Below are positions 6,736 through 8,978 of a DNA stretch of 8,978 bases, piece by piece; position 1 is the first letter of the stretch; each line of letters opens with the position of its first letter. The position numbers and the translations under genes were made by a program. The notes under the pieces are model-generated. The model did no database searches. It saw only the letters and a list, made by a program, of their open reading frames with translations, and was not told the origin of the DNA. This DNA is from Competibacteraceae bacterium UBA2792. Its GTDB lineage: Bacteria; Pseudomonadota; Gammaproteobacteria; Competibacterales; Competibacteraceae. The stretch spans positions 24,668 to 33,645 of the forward strand of contig DEHU01000071.1 of NCBI GenBank assembly GCA_002352125.1, given 5' to 3'.

Positions 6736-6965
6736 GTTACGCAGACCATCCTTTCCCGGTTGTTCTCGCCTGGACCCGCGCCACCAGCGTATCCGGCGGC
6801 GCGGCGAGCGATTTCGCTTTCGCGCCCTGGAAGCGAACGGCGAGGGCGGCGGTCGACGGTCTGCCAACCCCGTTCGCGCTCATCGCGATGCCCGCTGCTG
6901 GGCTGCCGCTATCGCACATCGTTTCCGTTCCATCGTGGGCCAACGTTGCATTGCCGGCGAGTTCT
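6736..6965. other. 230-bp gap between metalloprotease and transporter genes
   Basis: No convincing gene is visible. A minus frame (6737-6943) is open for 68 codons but begins at TTG without a ribosome site and resembles nothing I know. If the transporter starts at TTG 6867 instead of GTG 6735, the gap shrinks to 98 bp. The transporter promoter, if separate, should lie here. Confidence 0.5.
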
Positions 6966-8015
6966 TCAAGCCAGCCACCTGGGATCGGGGTCCGGTGCGC
7001 CGAAAGGATCGATGGCAGGTAATTGGCGAACGTAGGAAATCGAGGGATTCATTTTCTCGATCTCGGCTCGCGACAGTCGCGTACCACCAGAACTATGGGG
7101 ATACATCAAGCTGTTCGGGTTCGAAGTATGAGCTGGATCATCCTTGATGGGTTTTGGATTGGCCCCGATCAGGTAATGGCTCACCTCGTGCGCTAGAGTG
7201 TGCCCTGCCTTCTTGGTGTCGTACGTGTCGCTCTCGTGCAAGTGGTCTTCGAAAATACAGCATCCGTCGTTCGACATGGTTGCGAGGGGGTTCTTTTTTT
7301 CTCTCTTGTTCTTGCCCTTATAACCTCGAACCAGAAAGAGATTAACCACCCAGTTCGTCGTGGGGATGGTTTGTTTGTGCGCGTTCAGTAGCGCCTGCTC
7401 TTGCGTGACTGCGTCGGAAGAATATTCGACGGACAACCCCAACCGCTTACCGATTCGCTCGTGCGATAAAGTCGATTCGCGTGCCAAGACCAGATGGACG
7501 TTGGCCTGCGGAGCGAGAATCGCGTTGGCATTTTCGATAACGGCTCGAAGCTGCTCTTTCGAAATCCGCGTTTTGAGGAGAGGGCCATGTTCGACGTAAT
7601 GCGCGATGATGTGCACGTCCAATCTTGACTTGACGCTAACCCAAACGCGCAAGTAACGGCCGGGTTGGTATAAATCGATCGGGATGTTTCGCGTGCTCTG
7701 CATGCCCCGTATCTGTAATCGCATACCGTTCAGTTTGACGTGGCATCTGTTCATGTGGAGCAGTTCGACCGTCCCATCCGGAGCCGGACCGTTTAAGACG
7801 ACGGGATCTTTGGCGTTGATGCCCAGCGTCAGCGTTCGTGTTTCCCCTTCCGGTACCATGATCCAGGGCCAGTCCGGCCGGCGATGTTCGTAGCCGAAGG
7901 CCGAAGCTTGGGGATCGATAACGGCTATCGTACTGGCTCTGGGTAGCGCCGGGATCGATGCAGATGGCACAAGCGTCGAGAGCCGGTCTTGTTGTCGGTT
8001 GCTTGAATCGGGCAT
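6966..8015 (-). CDS. Putative zinc metalloprotease (HEVSH, Met-turn), uncharacterised family
   Basis: A 349-residue protein with a C-terminal zinc-protease core. Numbered from the upstream ATG at 8021, HEVSH is His278-Glu279-Val-Ser-His282. A later HTSNPNSLMYP provides a candidate third ligand (His298) and a Met-turn (Met306). The ligand spacing is longer than in classical metzincins (HExxHxxGxxH), so it is a variant or diverged member. Residues 50-150 look beta-rich, followed by a helical stretch with NANAILAPQANVHLVL. No signal peptide is visible. The start is ATG 8015, because AGGAG (8022-8026) sits 6 nt upstream of it and abuts the alternative ATG 8021. Some stretches, such as around 7280-7340, are AT-richer than the neighbouring genes, and a run of seven A on the coding strand (7294-7300) lies in a Lys-rich segment. 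Transfer is possible. Substrate and cellular location are unknown. Confidence 0.68.
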   Translation of the reverse strand: MPDSSNRQQDRLSTLVPSASIPALPRASTIAVIDPQASAFGYEHRRPDWPWIMVPEGETRTLTLGINAKDPVVLNGPAPDGTVELLHMNRCHVKLNGMRLQIRGMQSTRNIPIDLYQPGRYLRVWVSVKSRLDVHIIAHYVEHGPLLKTRISKEQLRAVIENANAILAPQANVHLVLARESTLSHERIGKRLGLSVEYSSDAVTQEQALLNAHKQTIPTTNWVVNLFLVRGYKGKNKREKKNPLATMSNDGCCIFEDHLHESDTYDTKKAGHTLAHEVSHYLIGANPKPIKDDPAHTSNPNSLMYPHSSGGTRLSRAEIEKMNPSISYVRQLPAIDPFGAPDPDPRWLA

Positions 8016-8021
8016 AACCAT

Positions 8022-8026
8022 CTCCT
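8022..8026 (-). promoter_or_regulatory. Ribosome binding site AGGAG overlapping an upstream stop codon
   Basis: Minus-strand TAGGAGATGGTTATG: the AGGAG lies 6 nt before ATG 8015 and 0 nt before ATG 8021, so it selects the downstream start. The TAG stop of the frame at 8025-8237 shares bases with it, an arrangement typical of translational coupling. Confidence 0.65.
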
Positions 8027-8237
8027 ATCGAAGTAAACCATGCAACGAATGAAGGGCTTCTGCTTCCGGTGGCCAGGGATCGGTTTCCCTACGCCACCAG
8101 ATCCTGAAGCGACCCGAAATCGTTGGTGACGGATTACGTTGGTTCGACCACAATTTCGCCAGATTGCGCTGTTCGGAACCGGAATGGATATCGGTCGGGG
8201 TGATGGCTTTGCCGCCGTGCCGCCTCGCGTTTTGCAC
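8025..8237 (-). CDS. Possible small hypothetical protein coupled to the metalloprotease
   Basis: A 70-residue frame from GTG 8237 to the TAG at 8025-8027. It ends on the ribosome site of the metalloprotease, which argues that it is translated. The product is hydrophilic and basic, with KAITPTDIHSGSEQRNLAKL and then a Trp/Arg-rich FRIWWRRETDPWPP segment; I recognise no family. The frame is open upstream to a stop at 8343-8345 but has no ATG, and only a weak AAGG precedes the GTG. It may therefore be a small gene, the 3' remnant of a truncated gene, or chance. Confidence 0.38.
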   Translation of the reverse strand: MQNARRHGGKAITPTDIHSGSEQRNLAKLWSNQRNPSPTISGRFRIWWRRETDPWPPEAEALHSLHGLLR

Positions 8238-8291
8238 GCCTTGAAAGGCGATGACCGCAGCCCGGATCGACTGACGGTTTCCGCCTCGGAG

Positions 8292-8334
8292 CCCGCTTGC
8301 AGGTGCGCGTTTCCCAAAATCACCTGCAAGCGGG
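8292..8334 (-). terminator. Perfect 14-bp-stem hairpin downstream of oadB
   Basis: CCCGCTTGCAGGTG (8292-8305) pairs perfectly with CACCTGCAAGCGGG (8321-8334) across a 15-nt loop. It lies 38 bp past the oadB stop and is the right size for a transcription terminator or a 3' stabilising structure. No T-run follows on the minus strand, so a classical intrinsic terminator is not supported. It could also be a dispersed repeat. Confidence 0.5.
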
Positions 8335-8372
8335 TTGTGACGCTATCGACAGCCCGGGTTTCGTGCAGCCCT

Positions 8373-8978
8373 TCAGCGCAGCAGCGCCAGGAACATGCCT
8401 GCCGCCACTGCCGAGCCGATCACGCCAGCCACATTGGGCCCCATCGCCGCCATCAACGGGTTGACCTGACCGTCGGTGTGCTCGGAGACGAACTTCTGCA
8501 CCACCCGCGCCGACATCGGCACCGCCGACACGCCAGCCGCGCCGATGCAGGGATTGATGCGCTTGCCTTCCGGCAGGAACAGGTTGAACAGCTTGGCGAA
8601 CAGAATGCCGCCAACCGTGCTGAAGGCGAACGCCACCGCGCCCAGTAGCAGGATGAACAGGGTTTGCGAGCTTAGGAAGGTATCGCCCTGCATGGTCGAG
8701 CCGACCACTAACCCTAGAAATATAGTCACGATGTTGATCAACGCATGGCCGGCGGTCTCGCTCAATCGGTCGGTCACGCCGGATTCCCGCAACAGATTGC
8801 CGAACATCAACATACCGACCAGCGGGGCGCAGGAAGGGATAGCCAAAGCAGTCAGCACGGTGATGAACACCGGAAAAATGATGACCGCCGTTTGCGAGAC
8901 CGGCCGGGCCTGGGGCATGTTGATGGCGCGCTCCTCGGCGGTGGTCAACAGGCGCATGATCGGCGGTTGGATCACCGG
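8373..8978 (-). CDS. oadB: Sodium-pumping decarboxylase beta subunit (OadB type), N-terminal part missing
   Basis: About 202 C-terminal residues are visible; the start lies beyond the right edge. OadB is the membrane subunit that decarboxylates carboxybiotin and couples this to sodium export in oxaloacetate decarboxylase and in related methylmalonyl-CoA and glutaconyl-CoA decarboxylases. The fragment contains [22 protein letters not shown] and [15 protein letters not shown]. It also has the highly conserved [18 protein letters not shown] (about 8505-8558), where Asn, Gly, Ser and Arg have the same spacing as the functional residues Asn373, Gly377, Ser382 and Arg389 of the Klebsiella protein. 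The end [16 protein letters not shown] is typical, and the C-terminus is intact (stop TGA at 8373). Oxaloacetate decarboxylase is the likeliest partner complex, but alpha and gamma subunits are not in view, so the substrate cannot be fixed. Confidence 0.92.
   Translation of the reverse strand, partial: PVIQPPIMRLLTTAEERAINMPQARPVSQTAVIIFPVFITVLTALAIPSCAPLVGMLMFGNLLRESGVTDRLSETAGHALINIVTIFLGLVVGSTMQGDTFLSSQTLFILLLGAVAFAFSTVGGILFAKLFNLFLPEGKRINPCIGAAGVSAVPMSARVVQKFVSEHTDGQVNPLMAAMGPNVAGVIGSAVAAGMFLALLR

Noticed and set aside
7294..7300. A seven-base homopolymer as evidence of a frameshift in the protease gene
   Set aside because: The frame is intact through it, and HEVSH and the Met-turn follow in the same frame, so it is only a possible slippage site.

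Overview
This window looks like chromosomal DNA of a GC-rich gammaproteobacterium. The protein types (oxaloacetate decarboxylase beta subunit, DUF3015 lipoprotein, DUF4105 protein, EamA transporter with a His-rich tail) suit an environmental gammaproteobacterium, perhaps near the Methylococcales or Competibacteraceae. That placement rests on family resemblance alone and is a weak inference. I see no rRNA, tRNA, CRISPR array, transposase or integrase.

Layout, left to right. (1) 1-1484, minus: most of a secreted PhoPQ-activated pathogenicity-related (PqaA-type) alpha/beta hydrolase, cut by the left edge just as a possible extra C-terminal module begins. (2) 1485-1944: a 460-bp gap holding two of three parS-like palindromes (16-bp core TATTCCACGTGGAATA), a compound inverted repeat and a 17-bp tandem repeat. 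(3) 1945-3138, minus: a radical SAM/SPASM enzyme whose last codons and stop lie inside the third palindrome. (4) 3139-3319: divergent intergenic region. (5) 3320-5642, plus: a two-gene unit of a DUF3015 lipoprotein followed 19 bp later by a DUF4105 (Lnb-type) envelope protein with a signal peptide and a beta-rich C-terminus. (6) 5671-6735, minus and convergent with the previous unit: an EamA/DMT transporter with a 61-residue tail containing 23 His. (7) 6966-8015, minus: a zinc metalloprotease-like protein with HEVSH and a Met-turn, with AT-richer stretches than its neighbours, preceded by a possible small coupled ORF at 8025-8237. (8) 8292-8334: a perfect 14-bp-stem hairpin. (9) 8373-8978, minus: the C-terminal part of OadB, the sodium-pumping subunit of oxaloacetate decarboxylase or a related decarboxylase, cut by the right edge.

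The DUF3015/DUF4105 pair is the clearest functional unit; it probably acts at the cell envelope. The most unusual feature is the palindrome cluster at 1593-1963. Its members resemble the ParB-binding parS site but carry ATTCCAC half-sites instead of GTTCCAC, and they surround a compound hairpin beside an orphan radical SAM enzyme. The remaining genes look like unrelated neighbours.
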